A stretch of DNA of 64,000 bases from Butyrivibrio sp. AE3009. GTDB taxonomy: Bacteria > Bacillota > Clostridia > Lachnospirales > Lachnospiraceae. Below are positions 44,151 through 53,857 of the stretch, piece after piece. Under the pieces are notes generated by a model. The model saw nothing but the letters and a program-made list of their open reading frames with translations. It made no database searches and was not told the DNA's origin. A program made the position numbers and the translations under genes. Location of the stretch: assembly GCF_000420845.1 (NCBI RefSeq), contig NZ_ATVS01000012.1, forward strand, positions 36,442 to 100,441, in the 5' to 3' direction. Every line of letters begins with the position of its first letter. Within the stretch, counting starts at the first letter, position 1.

Positions 44151-44179
44151 TTAGGATTCAAGCTTCTTTTTGCTATAAT
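44151..44179 (+). promoter_or_regulatory. Promoter of the MORC module
   Basis: TTAGGA (44151-44156), 17 bases, then TATAAT (44174-44179), a regular sigma-A-type promoter without the TTCGRA box. It leads to the gene at 44243. Confidence 0.5.
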
Positions 44180-44242
44180 TATATTGGATTGTATTGGACT
44201 TGCTTGGACAATTAAGAGATGACAGATTGAAAGGAATAAATT

Positions 44243-45733
44243 ATGGGACAGAGAGTGGTAAAAAACTATCCATCACCAAGATTAATGGAGACTATTGGTG
44301 CTACAAACCAAAGCCCTAAAGAGGCGATCGGAGAGTTGGTTGCTAACTGCTTTGATGCAAGATATGAAGACGAAAAGCTTGACATCACTATCGACATGAG
44401 AGACGAGAAAATTGTTGTTGTTGATAATGGAAAAGGAATGACTTCAGAGGTCCTTGAGAAAGCAGTATGTATTGCTGAAGATATGTCTAGGCATATTGAA
44501 CGTGGAGAAGGTGCAAAAGGCCACTTCGGAATGGGATTTAAAACCTCTTGTTCTACTTTGGGAAAGTATTATGAGATTTTTACTAGGCCCGCGGGAGAGG
44601 ATACTGAGTATCATACTGAATTTGACATAAGTGATTACGGTAGTAGACCGTCCGGATCTGATGCTTGGGATGTCGTCATAGAGGATTCCCCATGTGATGA
44701 AGACTCTCCATTAGGTGATCTGGAGCACGGTACAGCTTTTGTGATTGAGAGATTAAAGGATAAGAATATTACTGTTAGTGCCGTTCTTGCTTATATGGGA
44801 GAAGCTTTTAAGAGCCATATTGAGAGAGGCGATAAGATAACAATTATCGATGATTCTGGAGAAAATGAGGCTGTACCTAAAAAATACGACTTTATCAAGG
44901 GTACAAGAGTAGAGATTGATGAACTATTTGGCCCAAACAATAAGTACCATATTACTGGTTGGATGGCGTTGGATTCACAAACGCATAATGATGGGCTTTA
45001 TGGTTTCAACATCTACAGACATGATCAGCTTGTTGAAAAATATGATAAGACATGGTTCAGAGCCCATCTTATGACGAGCCGTATTATTGGCGAAGTCAAT
45101 ATGGATTTCCTTGATGCAACATTTTATAAGCAAGGTATTCAGCAGTCAGAAGATTGGAAATATGTTGCTGCGCATATGAGAGAATACCTTAAGTCAATCG
45201 TATCTGCTTCAAACAATATCAGTAAAAAGGGGAATATTCATAATCCCGCAGAATTAAAAAAGATTGTATCTGAATTACATGAGGATTATGAGATTGAAGA
45301 GGAAGTAAAAGAAGAAGATTATACATCGGATCCTAAGACTGGTGGAAAGTCCAAGGAAGGCGAAGGTGAAGACAAGAGACATAGCATAAATGAAAATATC
45401 AAAAACATAGTGACAGAGAACTCCCTTGTTCTTGAGGATGAAGGTGAGATAATAATCACTTTTATCGAGAAGGAAGATGGTGGCGGAGTACAGATGCCTT
45501 TTGACTATATTTTTAGTGAGAGTGAGGATGAGGATAAAGCTGAATTACAGGTTTTGCTATTTAAGAATCATCCTCTGTGGAAGAAAAAGACTGACGATGA
45601 AGTAAAAAGGATTCTTGCCACAGCTGATGCTATTTATCGATTACTTGTGGAAAAGCTTGATATGGATACATCTAAAGCTTTAAAAATCCGGAATGAGTGG
45701 ATGACAAAAAGAACAGAAACTATGAAGGGGTAA
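44243..45733 (+). CDS. MORC/MutL-like GHKL ATPase
   Basis: A 496-aa protein. GHKL motifs are intact: E31/N35 in GELVANCFDAR, VVDNGKGM (59-66), and GHFGMGFK (93-100). A transducer domain follows to ~330 (MALDSQTHNDGLYGFNIYRH), then a charged linker and a C-terminal domain. Iyer, Abhiman and Aravind (2008) described GHKL/MORC ATPases of this kind in restriction-modification operons with SF2 helicases and C5 methyltransferases, as found here. Confidence 0.8.
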   Translation: MGQRVVKNYPSPRLMETIGATNQSPKEAIGELVANCFDARYEDEKLDITIDMRDEKIVVVDNGKGMTSEVLEKAVCIAEDMSRHIERGEGAKGHFGMGFKTSCSTLGKYYEIFTRPAGEDTEYHTEFDISDYGSRPSGSDAWDVVIEDSPCDEDSPLGDLEHGTAFVIERLKDKNITVSAVLAYMGEAFKSHIERGDKITIIDDSGENEAVPKKYDFIKGTRVEIDELFGPNNKYHITGWMALDSQTHNDGLYGFNIYRHDQLVEKYDKTWFRAHLMTSRIIGEVNMDFLDATFYKQGIQQSEDWKYVAAHMREYLKSIVSASNNISKKGNIHNPAELKKIVSELHEDYEIEEEVKEEDYTSDPKTGGKSKEGEGEDKRHSINENIKNIVTENSLVLEDEGEIIITFIEKEDGGGVQMPFDYIFSESEDEDKAELQVLLFKNHPLWKKKTDDEVKRILATADAIYRLLVEKLDMDTSKALKIRNEWMTKRTETMKG

Positions 45734-45736
45734 GCC

Positions 45737-46396
45737 ATGGATAAAATTGAAGCCTTGGAAGAGATAAAGAGCATATGGAATGATGAAGAGAATAATCTTG
45801 GGCAAAAGATTATAAAGGTGTCTAGTGCTTTTTATGATGCTGGCCTTGATCTTTCGACAACTGCAGCGTACATCAATGCAACTCCAGCTGAATTGGATGC
45901 ATTATTGGCATTGGGGGCATTAGATGATGAGTTGATAGAAAGGATTGGAGAAATCAATCCACCCAAGACTACATGGCAGCTTTTGGCCAATGCTAGTGAA
46001 GAAGAGATACAACAAGCTTTGAATGCGCTGGAAGAGAATCGTGAGAAATCTGCAGAAAATAGAGTACATAGTGCTCTAAGCGAATTTATATATCAACAAA
46101 TGATAGAGGTTGCAGGACCTACAACCGAGCAAAAGGTTGGTATGCTTTCAGGTGCAGACTTAGCGCTTGCGCAGAAAAAGAGTGAGGATTTTACTGCTCT
46201 TTCGGACTGGGACAAGAAGTATTTAAAGAGTGTTGCTGCACAAAAGAAGAGGGGGAAAACTCTTTCTTCCAAGCAATTACCTATATTACTAAGGATACTT
46301 ACAGAATTAGCGGATAAAGGCGTTATCACCAGAAATAGTATCGATGGTGATCAGGAAACATGCGATAGAATACTTGATGCGATTGGAAAAGAGTGA
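45737..46396 (+). CDS. Helical protein between MORC ATPase and helicase
   Basis: A 219-aa nearly all-helical protein (LEEIKSIWNDEENNLGQKII, TPAELDALLALGALDDELIE). The N-terminal part could be a small HTH. GAAGGGG is upstream. It lies three bases after the ATPase and overlaps the helicase by ATGA, so it is probably an adaptor of that pair. Family unknown. Confidence 0.65.
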   Translation: MDKIEALEEIKSIWNDEENNLGQKIIKVSSAFYDAGLDLSTTAAYINATPAELDALLALGALDDELIERIGEINPPKTTWQLLANASEEEIQQALNALEENREKSAENRVHSALSEFIYQQMIEVAGPTTEQKVGMLSGADLALAQKKSEDFTALSDWDKKYLKSVAAQKKRGKTLSSKQLPILLRILTELADKGVITRNSIDGDQETCDRILDAIGKE

Positions 46397-49300
46397 TGAG
46401 TATTAGAGATTTAGACATTAATGTGAGCTACGCAGGAAAAGGGAATGTTATATTACAAACATTTCTTCTTCCCGTAATGAAAGAAGCTCTGACTTATGAT
46501 AGAGTCACGAGCTTTTTTACTGTGGAATCTTTATTGGCAGTTTCACAGGGAATACAGGATATATATGATAAAAGTGGAAAAATGCGCCTTATCATCGGTA
46601 TCCATAGTTTTCCGGAAGAGTTAGTTGAAGCATCCGTTTTACAAGAGTATTTAGAAAAACAAATAAGTGAGATTCGAGAAAAGATAGTTATAGGAATTAG
46701 AACCATATCTGATTCGTTGGAAAAGGAAAGATTAGCGACTATCGCGTGGATGATTCAGGATGGACTGCTGGAAGTAAAGGCGGCTTCTGTTAGAGGAAGA
46801 GGTCTTTTTCATCCTAAGACAATGATTTTTAAAGATCAAGAAGAGAATGCTATTGCTGCCATTGGAAGCCCGAATGAGACGAGGAGCGGCCTAGGAAGTA
46901 ATTTTGAGCAAATCTTAGTTGTGAAATCCTGGGAAAATCCTGAAGCGATTAAGACCCAGGAACAGTTTTTTGAATCATTGTGGAACAATGAGGATGAAGA
47001 CGTTTATTGCTATGATATTTCTGAAGACACTGCAGATATGATTAGAGAGGGTCTGGGAAAAGAGTTTGTACATTTAACAGACCTTAAGAATAATGCATGT
47101 GACAATATCATTAAGAAATCTTCGAAAATGCTCACGAATTTCTTTGTCTCTGGAGATATTCCGGCTCTATATATGCATCAGGAAAGAGCTGTCATTGATG
47201 CTCTTTCAAGATGGCCTGTCAGAGTAATGTTTTCAGACGAAGTTGGATTGGGTAAAACTTTTGAAGTCGCTGCTACCATGGTATTTTTAATGAAATACTG
47301 TGGAATAAAGAAAACGTATATTTTCACGCCTAAATCAGTGTTGCAGCAATGGCAGGATGAATTAAGTGAGCACTTTGGGATTAATGCTTGGCTGTATGAT
47401 TCTGGAAACAGGATGTATATTGATGTCCATGGTAGAACAAAGAGTATCGGTTATGGTAGCCCTATTGGAAAAAATGCTCCTGATGTGATACTGATGTCTG
47501 CGCAGTATGCTAGAGGGACTAAGGCAAAGGGGAGTGTTTTTGACTCGCCAGACGCGATTCTTCCAGACCTTTTGATTGTTGATGAAGCACATGCTGCTAG
47601 AATCAGCAAGGATCTTGGCGGCAATAGTAGGAAAACAAGAATGTATAACGTTCTTGAATCAGTATCAAAGCAGATTCCCCATCTCATCTTAGCCACAGCT
47701 ACTCCTATGCAGAAAGATGCTGACGAGTATCATGCAATGCTTAAATTATTAGGCTTACCTTCTCTGTGGCAGAAAAATCGTGTGTATAGAACTTCCCTTA
47801 GGCTTATCGCTAGCAGCGAGATTGCAGATATTTCAGATGGGTATAGTGCAGCATCTTTCCTGATGAAGACCATAGATGTAATGAAACCAGATTGTAGTAG
47901 GTTGTCTGCCAGGGAAAATGCGGCTCTTTCAGGATTAGTATCTATGTACCACAGCACTGATGATCAGTGTGAGATAGGAACTTATGTTAGTAATAACTGG
48001 GATGAGTTGCACAAAGTATTTGTTAAGATGCATCCTGCACATCTGCTTACTGTTAGAAACACAAGAAGAGCTCTTGAACATGTAGGATATAAATTCCCGA
48101 AGAGAAATCTCACCGAAGTTTCTATTGATGATTCTATGCCGATACAGCTCTATTACAACAAAGTGAATGATTATCTTACAGATTCATGTTTCTTAGTCGA
48201 AAAAGCATTATATGATGAGGATGAGAAATCGGTCGGATTTGTAAGAGTAAGTTATCAGCAGAGAGTTGCATCGTCATTATATTCATGCATGAAGAGCTTG
48301 GAGCGTAGATTAGAAAAGATTAATCAGGTGAAAGCCTTCTTGGAAATCCATGAACATGCAAACAGTCTGCTATATAAAGAAATTTCATTTAATGATTCTT
48401 TGGATGACTTTGACTCAGATGAAAGATTAAACTCTGATGCGGATGAAATAGGCAAGGAGAAGGAATCCGGAATAGATTTTAAAGATTTAAAAAGAGCTAT
48501 TGGGATTGAAACAACTGCCCTTACGTCCCTTATCAATGAAGCTGAGAAACTGATGAAAAGCTGCGGAGATTTGAAGGTAATCAAATCAATCGAGCTTGCG
48601 CGTGAGTATCTTAGTAAGGGTGAGCCAGTACTGCTGTTTTCTAGATATACTGACACAATTGAGGCGCTTTTAACTGAATTTAAAAGAGTTGAGAACGCAG
48701 CAGAAATCGAATATGGAATATATACAGGAAAAACGTCATGTATAGTTAAGCATGGTAATAAAGTAGATTGTGACAAGAATGAGATAAAACGTGAGCTCTT
48801 TTCCGGGAAATTAAAGTTGATGTTCTGCTCAGATGCTGCATCTGAAGGATTAAACCTTCAAGCAGCCACGGTGCTTATAAATGTTGATGTTCCATGGACC
48901 CCGGCTCGACTTGAACAAAGAATAGGCCGTATAGCTAGATTAGGACAGATGGCAGATGAGGTTAAAGTTTTCAATGTCTGGTATCCTTACAGCATAGAAG
49001 CAAGAATGTACCATCGCATACAGAAGAGGCTTGATCAGACTAACCTTGCCATAGGAGAGTTTCCTGAGGTTATGGCTTTAAATATACGTTTGGCTGTAAT
49101 CGATGACGAGGATGATGAGCAAAGTGGTGTTGAAGAGTTAAGAGAAATCCGTAATTCTTCACAAATAAAAGCACTTGAACAATTGTGGAATAGGTCTGAT
49201 GAAAAGGTCACCACTAGCGAATATATTAGAAATTCTCTTCTTGAGCTGTGCGAAAAGAATTTTGAAAATATTGAGCAGACATATGGAGGCAGAATCAAAA

Positions 49301-49656
49301 CATTCAAGATGCCAGATGGAAAAACTGTTTCTCTTACTACGGAAGCGGGGATGAAGGAGAGTATTTCTCTTAAATCATCTCCTTGGCGCTATTCGGATTT
49401 CAGTAGCAATCAGGTAAGGGATATTACTGATGATGAAAATCATGAAATATGCTTTGAGATGGCTGGTGCGGAAGAGAGAAGAATACTGAAACATGAAGAG
49501 GTTATTCACAGCCTATTAGGCTATGAGCTGACTTTAGAGGATACTTTGGAAGGATATCCACAGATGCTTCCAAATCCAAAACGTCTTGATTTGTCATATG
49601 CTATTGAAAACATGTGCGAAGAAAGTCCCGATGTCTGGGGAATGAAGGTGGATTAA
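46396..49656 (+). CDS. PLD-nuclease/SNF2-family helicase (second copy)
   Basis: A 1086-aa protein. The N-terminal PLD-like domain has H139-P-K141 in LFHPKTMIF and GSPNETRSG downstream. The SF2/SNF2 helicase has Walker A EVGLGKTF (~282), DEAH (396-399), ATATPMQKD, and C-terminal SDAASEGLNLQAAT and QRIGRIARLGQ. Same architecture as 28567-31662 but only distantly similar, so the two were probably acquired separately. ATG 46396 overlaps the upstream stop. Confidence 0.85.
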   Translation: MSIRDLDINVSYAGKGNVILQTFLLPVMKEALTYDRVTSFFTVESLLAVSQGIQDIYDKSGKMRLIIGIHSFPEELVEASVLQEYLEKQISEIREKIVIGIRTISDSLEKERLATIAWMIQDGLLEVKAASVRGRGLFHPKTMIFKDQEENAIAAIGSPNETRSGLGSNFEQILVVKSWENPEAIKTQEQFFESLWNNEDEDVYCYDISEDTADMIREGLGKEFVHLTDLKNNACDNIIKKSSKMLTNFFVSGDIPALYMHQERAVIDALSRWPVRVMFSDEVGLGKTFEVAATMVFLMKYCGIKKTYIFTPKSVLQQWQDELSEHFGINAWLYDSGNRMYIDVHGRTKSIGYGSPIGKNAPDVILMSAQYARGTKAKGSVFDSPDAILPDLLIVDEAHAARISKDLGGNSRKTRMYNVLESVSKQIPHLILATATPMQKDADEYHAMLKLLGLPSLWQKNRVYRTSLRLIASSEIADISDGYSAASFLMKTIDVMKPDCSRLSARENAALSGLVSMYHSTDDQCEIGTYVSNNWDELHKVFVKMHPAHLLTVRNTRRALEHVGYKFPKRNLTEVSIDDSMPIQLYYNKVNDYLTDSCFLVEKALYDEDEKSVGFVRVSYQQRVASSLYSCMKSLERRLEKINQVKAFLEIHEHANSLLYKEISFNDSLDDFDSDERLNSDADEIGKEKESGIDFKDLKRAIGIETTALTSLINEAEKLMKSCGDLKVIKSIELAREYLSKGEPVLLFSRYTDTIEALLTEFKRVENAAEIEYGIYTGKTSCIVKHGNKVDCDKNEIKRELFSGKLKLMFCSDAASEGLNLQAATVLINVDVPWTPARLEQRIGRIARLGQMADEVKVFNVWYPYSIEARMYHRIQKRLDQTNLAIGEFPEVMALNIRLAVIDDEDDEQSGVEELREIRNSSQIKALEQLWNRSDEKVTTSEYIRNSLLELCEKNFENIEQTYGGRIKTFKMPDGKTVSLTTEAGMKESISLKSSPWRYSDFSSNQVRDITDDENHEICFEMAGAEERRILKHEEVIHSLLGYELTLEDTLEGYPQMLPNPKRLDLSYAIENMCEESPDVWGMKVD

Positions 49657-50226
49657 ATGAGAGTTAGGTTGGTGGCACCGCCATGGGTGAAAGCAGAACT
49701 AACAGAAGAAGCAGCAGAGGCTGTAAACATAATAGGGGACGATCTTTGGAAAGAGGCTTCTATTAGATTTTCTGCTGAACGCGAGAATAAACTCCGGGCG
49801 GGGAAGAGTGCACCTAAAGGGATGCAGCGCTACTTAAATGAAGTGTTAGTAGAAAAGTTCATAGATAATGGCTGGGAAGGTGATGCGGGTTACTTCTTTA
49901 AAGACAAAACGTGGGTCAGAGTAACCTTTAGACATCAGATGAGCTTGGGATCTGATATCTTGGACGCTTTGAAGGTGTGTAAGATTGAAGGAATGAAACT
50001 AGCAATAATCATGGCCGCAAATAAAAGAGCATTGGATATCATTTCTCCAAATGATGCTAATGCAATAGTGTCATTTGAAAAACTTGAAAATGAGATTATG
50101 AGCTTAAATGGAGCGATAGATATTCCACTGATCATAGGTGAGTTGACGCCACTTACTAGTGCTTCTGATGATATCAACCAAGAATTAAAGAAAGTCAGAC
50201 CGCGTGATATAACTTTGCCAGGGTGA
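49657..50226 (+). CDS. Nuclease-like protein (BglII-like?)
   Basis: A 189-aa protein whose start codon directly follows the helicase stop. The core, GDAGYFFKDKTWVRVTFRHQ, then LGSDILDALKVCKIEGMKLAIIMAA, resembles the strand-helix core of BglII/BstYI-type restriction enzymes, with catalytic residues partly replaced. It could be a nuclease subunit or a structural relative. Confidence 0.5.
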   Translation: MRVRLVAPPWVKAELTEEAAEAVNIIGDDLWKEASIRFSAERENKLRAGKSAPKGMQRYLNEVLVEKFIDNGWEGDAGYFFKDKTWVRVTFRHQMSLGSDILDALKVCKIEGMKLAIIMAANKRALDIISPNDANAIVSFEKLENEIMSLNGAIDIPLIIGELTPLTSASDDINQELKKVRPRDITLPG

Positions 50227-50264
50227 AGAGTTTTAGGTGTCATTGATTTGGAGAGGATAAGAGG

Positions 50265-51470
50265 ATGGAAGTACAATTTGATGATCTTGATAAATCAGAT
50301 TTGATTTTAAATTGTATCTACAAAGGTGGTAAGGCTCCTAACATGTCAGCCGAGCCATTTCACAAGCTGATTCCGGAATGTGAAAATTCTGGAGGATTTA
50401 GAAAAAGGTTAAGACAAGATGGCTCTGGAAAGTATGCTTACATTGTCCTGTACACAAGCCTGGAAGAGCCAGAATGGCCTGATTCATTGGACGAGCAAAC
50501 AGGTGTCTTTAGGTATTTTGGTGATAATAGAGAACCTGGAAGGGCACTGTTAGACACAAAGAAGAAGGGGAACCTAGTTTTAAAAACAACATTTGACCTA
50601 CTTAATGATGGGTTTAAGCTTGAAGATATCCCGCCGTTTTTGATATTCAAGAAAACTGGACATGGAAGAGATATCCAGTTTTTAGGTCTTGCTGCGCCAG
50701 GTAATCCCAACATAGTTCCGGGAAAAGATCTTTTTGCTTCCTGGAAGAAGGTAAACGACAAGACATTTCAGAATTACGAGGCATATTTCACTATTTTAGA
50801 TACTGGCAAAACGCCAATTTCTAGAGAATGGATAAAGGCCTTAATTTATGACCATAGAAACAATTTGAATTATGCACCTGTAGCATGGAAGAAGTTTGTT
50901 CGGGAAGGAAGAAATGGTATAGTTCCGCTACGGCCGCATGAAGAACATGACATTCCAAATAAATATGATCAACTTCAAAGCGATGAAGAAGGAATGTTGT
51001 GCCTGAAAATCTTAAGAGACCATTATCGAGGAAATAAACGAGGGTTTGAGGTTTGCGCAGCAAATATTGTTTGTAAGATGGACACTAACTTTCAGAGCTT
51101 TGCATCGGCCGGGACATGGACAGATGGTGCAAATGATATTGTAGGGAAATATATCATTTCTCAAAGTGGAAAGGTTAATGTACCACTCTCTTTTGATTGT
51201 GCTTTGGAGGCAAAGTGCAGTGATGTTGATGATGGTGTTGGCGTAAAGGATATGTCTAGGTTGATTTCTAGACTGAAGAACAGACAAATGGGTGTATTTA
51301 TTACTACAAGTTTTGTCGATGAACAGGCCTACTATGAGGTTGTTGAAAATGGTTATCCAATACTCCTTATAACAGCATCAGATATAGCAGCAGTATTGAG
51401 GAATAATTCAATTTCTTCTAGGAATATTTATGAATGGTTAGAATCAGTAGATTCTACAGCTTTAAAATGA
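50265..51470 (+). CDS. AspBHI/Mrr-like modification-dependent restriction enzyme
   Basis: A 401-aa protein. The N-terminal part (~60-190), with GVFRYFGDNREPGRALLDT, resembles the AspBHI N-terminal domain, an SRA-like reader of 5-methylcytosine. The C-terminal part is an Mrr-like PD-(D/E)XK nuclease: GFEVCAANIV, then TDGANDIVG with D291, and ALEAK with E315 and K317. AspBHI relatives cut DNA near modified C. It is followed at 51488 by Vsr, then a GATC-type nuclease and a C5 methyltransferase. Confidence 0.75.
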   Translation: MEVQFDDLDKSDLILNCIYKGGKAPNMSAEPFHKLIPECENSGGFRKRLRQDGSGKYAYIVLYTSLEEPEWPDSLDEQTGVFRYFGDNREPGRALLDTKKKGNLVLKTTFDLLNDGFKLEDIPPFLIFKKTGHGRDIQFLGLAAPGNPNIVPGKDLFASWKKVNDKTFQNYEAYFTILDTGKTPISREWIKALIYDHRNNLNYAPVAWKKFVREGRNGIVPLRPHEEHDIPNKYDQLQSDEEGMLCLKILRDHYRGNKRGFEVCAANIVCKMDTNFQSFASAGTWTDGANDIVGKYIISQSGKVNVPLSFDCALEAKCSDVDDGVGVKDMSRLISRLKNRQMGVFITTSFVDEQAYYEVVENGYPILLITASDIAAVLRNNSISSRNIYEWLESVDSTALK

Positions 51471-51487
51471 ATGATAAGGCTTAAGCA

Positions 51488-51967
51488 ATGAAAGGTAAGA
51501 ATACTCCCCGCGAGCCACGGTTTCATGGGCAAACAACTGAAAAGAATTCCCGGACGATGAGTAAAATCAGGGGGAAAGATACAAAGATAGAACTTGTTTT
51601 GCGAAAGTCTTTATGGGCAAAAGGATATAGATACAGGAAGAACTGCAAGACACTCCCAGGTAGTCCAGATATAGCGATTACCAAATACAAGATAGCCATC
51701 TTTTGTGATGGTGAGTTTTTTCACGGAAAAGAATGGAACGTTTTGAGGCCCAGGATTGAAAAAGGAAAGAATGCTGACTATTGGGTCAAGAAGATAGAGA
51801 GAAATAGAGAACGTGATGCAGAGAAGGATGCTGAATTGCTCTTTCAGGGATGGACGGTAATTCATTTCTGGGGGAAAGATATTCTGAACGATACAGAGAC
51901 GTGCATTAAAGTGGTTGAAGAGGCAATATTTGATATAAAGACAGAGGATGATACTGATACAATTTAA
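51488..51967 (+). CDS. vsr: Vsr very-short-patch repair endonuclease
   Basis: A 159-aa protein: SRTMSKIRGKDTKIELVLRK, then YRYRKNCKTLPGSPDIAI (D61) and IFCDGEFFHGKEW (D74, H79), the Vsr pattern in Firmicutes. Vsr nicks T:G mismatches formed when 5-methylcytosine deaminates, so it travels with C5 methyltransferases; one lies at 53858. No strong ribosome site is visible, so it may be coupled to the upstream gene. Confidence 0.88.
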   Translation: MKGKNTPREPRFHGQTTEKNSRTMSKIRGKDTKIELVLRKSLWAKGYRYRKNCKTLPGSPDIAITKYKIAIFCDGEFFHGKEWNVLRPRIEKGKNADYWVKKIERNRERDAEKDAELLFQGWTVIHFWGKDILNDTETCIKVVEEAIFDIKTEDDTDTI

Positions 51968-52015
51968 GCTGAAATGTCACAATAGAAAAGCATATTCATA
52001 AAAAGGAAAGCGTTT

Positions 52016-53776
52016 ATGGATGTAAATGGCGATAAAATTACAAAATTTGGCTGTTGCCATCGATATATTGAATGTTCAAATCAAGGATTCTGTATTCATC
52101 CAGATGAGAGATATAGGGATGCATGTAGATATAAAGAAAATCTTGATTCGGGAAGGAACTTTTACGCTACCAACAAGATATACGATGATCGGTCAGAAGA
52201 TAAACTGATTAAAAAGAACGCAGAAAACATACAAGAGTATGAGATTATTATAAATGCACAAGAAAATGGGTGTATAAATGCCTCAATGGAATATGATGGT
52301 AGAAAACCGTCTTCCATTGAGGCTTATGCGAAAAAACTTGTAGGAAAAACTTTTGCAAAAGTTATTGAAGATGATAGTTCATCTGATGTTGAAGACTTTA
52401 GTAATAAGGGGGATTTAGGCCAACTTGTAGAAAAACATCATTTTCATTATGAATGCAATAGTGATTCGCGACCAGATTTTCCTGAGGCGGGAGTTGAGCT
52501 AAAAGTCACTCCATTCAAAGAAAACAAAGACGGCTCAGTTTCTGCTAAAGAACGTTTGGTTCTCACAAAGATAAACTATAATGATGTAGTAAATGAAGAC
52601 TTTGAAACAGGACATTTTTGGACAAAGTCTAGGCTTCTTCTACTTATATACTATCTCTATAGACAAGAAGTGTTGAGACGATATGACTATGAGATAAAAT
52701 ATGCTCATCTATTTACTCCTCCATCTGAAGATTTGATGATAATACGCAATGATTACAATATTATTGTGAATAAAATCAAGTCTGGCCGAGCACATGAACT
52801 ATCGGAAAGCGACACGATGTACTTGGCTGCTTGCACAAAAGGTTCAAAGTCTACTGATAGGATATCGCAACCATTTAGCGATATTCCTGCAAAACCAAGA
52901 GCATTTTCTTTTAAAACCTCGTATATGACATATGTGCTTAATAACTACGTAATACCTGGCAAAGATACATACGAAGCAGCTTTTGGAGTGAATGAATTAA
53001 GAACAATGTCTTTTGAAGAAGCATTACAAGAGCGTGTAAGCAGGTATGTTGGATTGTATGAAGAGGAAATAGAAAGAGCTCTCGGCATAGAGGTTAATAG
53101 GCAAAATAAGTCTTATGAGGCTATATTGGCCTGTAGAATGCTTGGCGTGAAGTCAAACCGGGTAGAGGAGTTTGTTAAGGCGGGCATCATTACAAAGATA
53201 ATTCGTTTCAGAGAGGAGAAAAGTAAGAATCAAGAATTCCGACTTGAGGATTTTAAACTTCTTGATCTTGCATCAGAGGCGTTTGATACGGAGATAGTTG
53301 ATGAAGAAACTGGTGAACCAGCAGGGTGGGAAGCATCTGCATTGTATGATATTTTAAAAAATAGAAAATATTTTCTGCTGGTGTTTTGGGAAGATGACAA
53401 AGGCACAGTGTTTAAAGGGTGTCAGATATGGGGAATGCCAGAGTCTGACATGGAAATAGTTAGAGATGCATGGAATAGGACAAAACATATCTTGAAATAT
53501 GGTGTCGAGCTGACTAAAGTGATACTGGCTAATGGAAAAGTAAATATCGAAAATAATCTTCCGGGTGTAAGTGATAATGGTGTATTTCACATTAGACCAC
53601 ATGCGGTTAAGTCATATTATGAACTCAAAGATGGCCAGAGATATGGATCTGGAAGCATTACAGATTCGGACCTTTTGCCAAGTGGGGAACGTATGACAAA
53701 GCAGGCTTATTGGCTTAATAGAGCATATATTGAAGGTCAGCTTGATGATGAGCTGGTGAAAAAATATAAAAGATAG
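52016..53776 (+). CDS. Sau3AI/MutH-type restriction endonuclease with Cys-rich N-terminus
   Basis: A 586-aa protein. The MutH/Sau3AI core is clear: FSNKGDLGQLVEKHHFHYE, then PDFPEAGVELKVTP with D154, E161 and K163 and a likely E139. Sau3AI cuts GATC and carries a second MutH-like domain, consistent with the long C-terminus here. Residues 1-60 hold closely spaced Cys (CCHRYIEC, CIHPDE, RDAC), an extra likely zinc-binding module. The last residues (QAYWLNRAYIEGQL) are family-typical. AAAGGAAAG is upstream. Confidence 0.85.
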   Translation: MDVNGDKITKFGCCHRYIECSNQGFCIHPDERYRDACRYKENLDSGRNFYATNKIYDDRSEDKLIKKNAENIQEYEIIINAQENGCINASMEYDGRKPSSIEAYAKKLVGKTFAKVIEDDSSSDVEDFSNKGDLGQLVEKHHFHYECNSDSRPDFPEAGVELKVTPFKENKDGSVSAKERLVLTKINYNDVVNEDFETGHFWTKSRLLLLIYYLYRQEVLRRYDYEIKYAHLFTPPSEDLMIIRNDYNIIVNKIKSGRAHELSESDTMYLAACTKGSKSTDRISQPFSDIPAKPRAFSFKTSYMTYVLNNYVIPGKDTYEAAFGVNELRTMSFEEALQERVSRYVGLYEEEIERALGIEVNRQNKSYEAILACRMLGVKSNRVEEFVKAGIITKIIRFREEKSKNQEFRLEDFKLLDLASEAFDTEIVDEETGEPAGWEASALYDILKNRKYFLLVFWEDDKGTVFKGCQIWGMPESDMEIVRDAWNRTKHILKYGVELTKVILANGKVNIENNLPGVSDNGVFHIRPHAVKSYYELKDGQRYGSGSITDSDLLPSGERMTKQAYWLNRAYIEGQLDDELVKKYKR

Positions 53777-53779
53777 GGA

Positions 53780-53808
53780 TTGATCGAAAGTGCTTGATCC
53801 TTTATAAT
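53780..53808 (+). promoter_or_regulatory. Own promoter of the methyltransferase, with two GATC sites
   Basis: TTGATC (53780-53785), 17 bases, TATAAT (53803-53808). GATC lies at 53782-53785 (inside the -35) and 53796-53799 (in the spacer). If the methyltransferase modifies GATC, methylation could control its own promoter. Confidence 0.6.
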
Positions 53809-53857
53809 ATATGTGGTAAGATCCTATTACGGATAATTGTTTTTGGGAGAGTTATTA

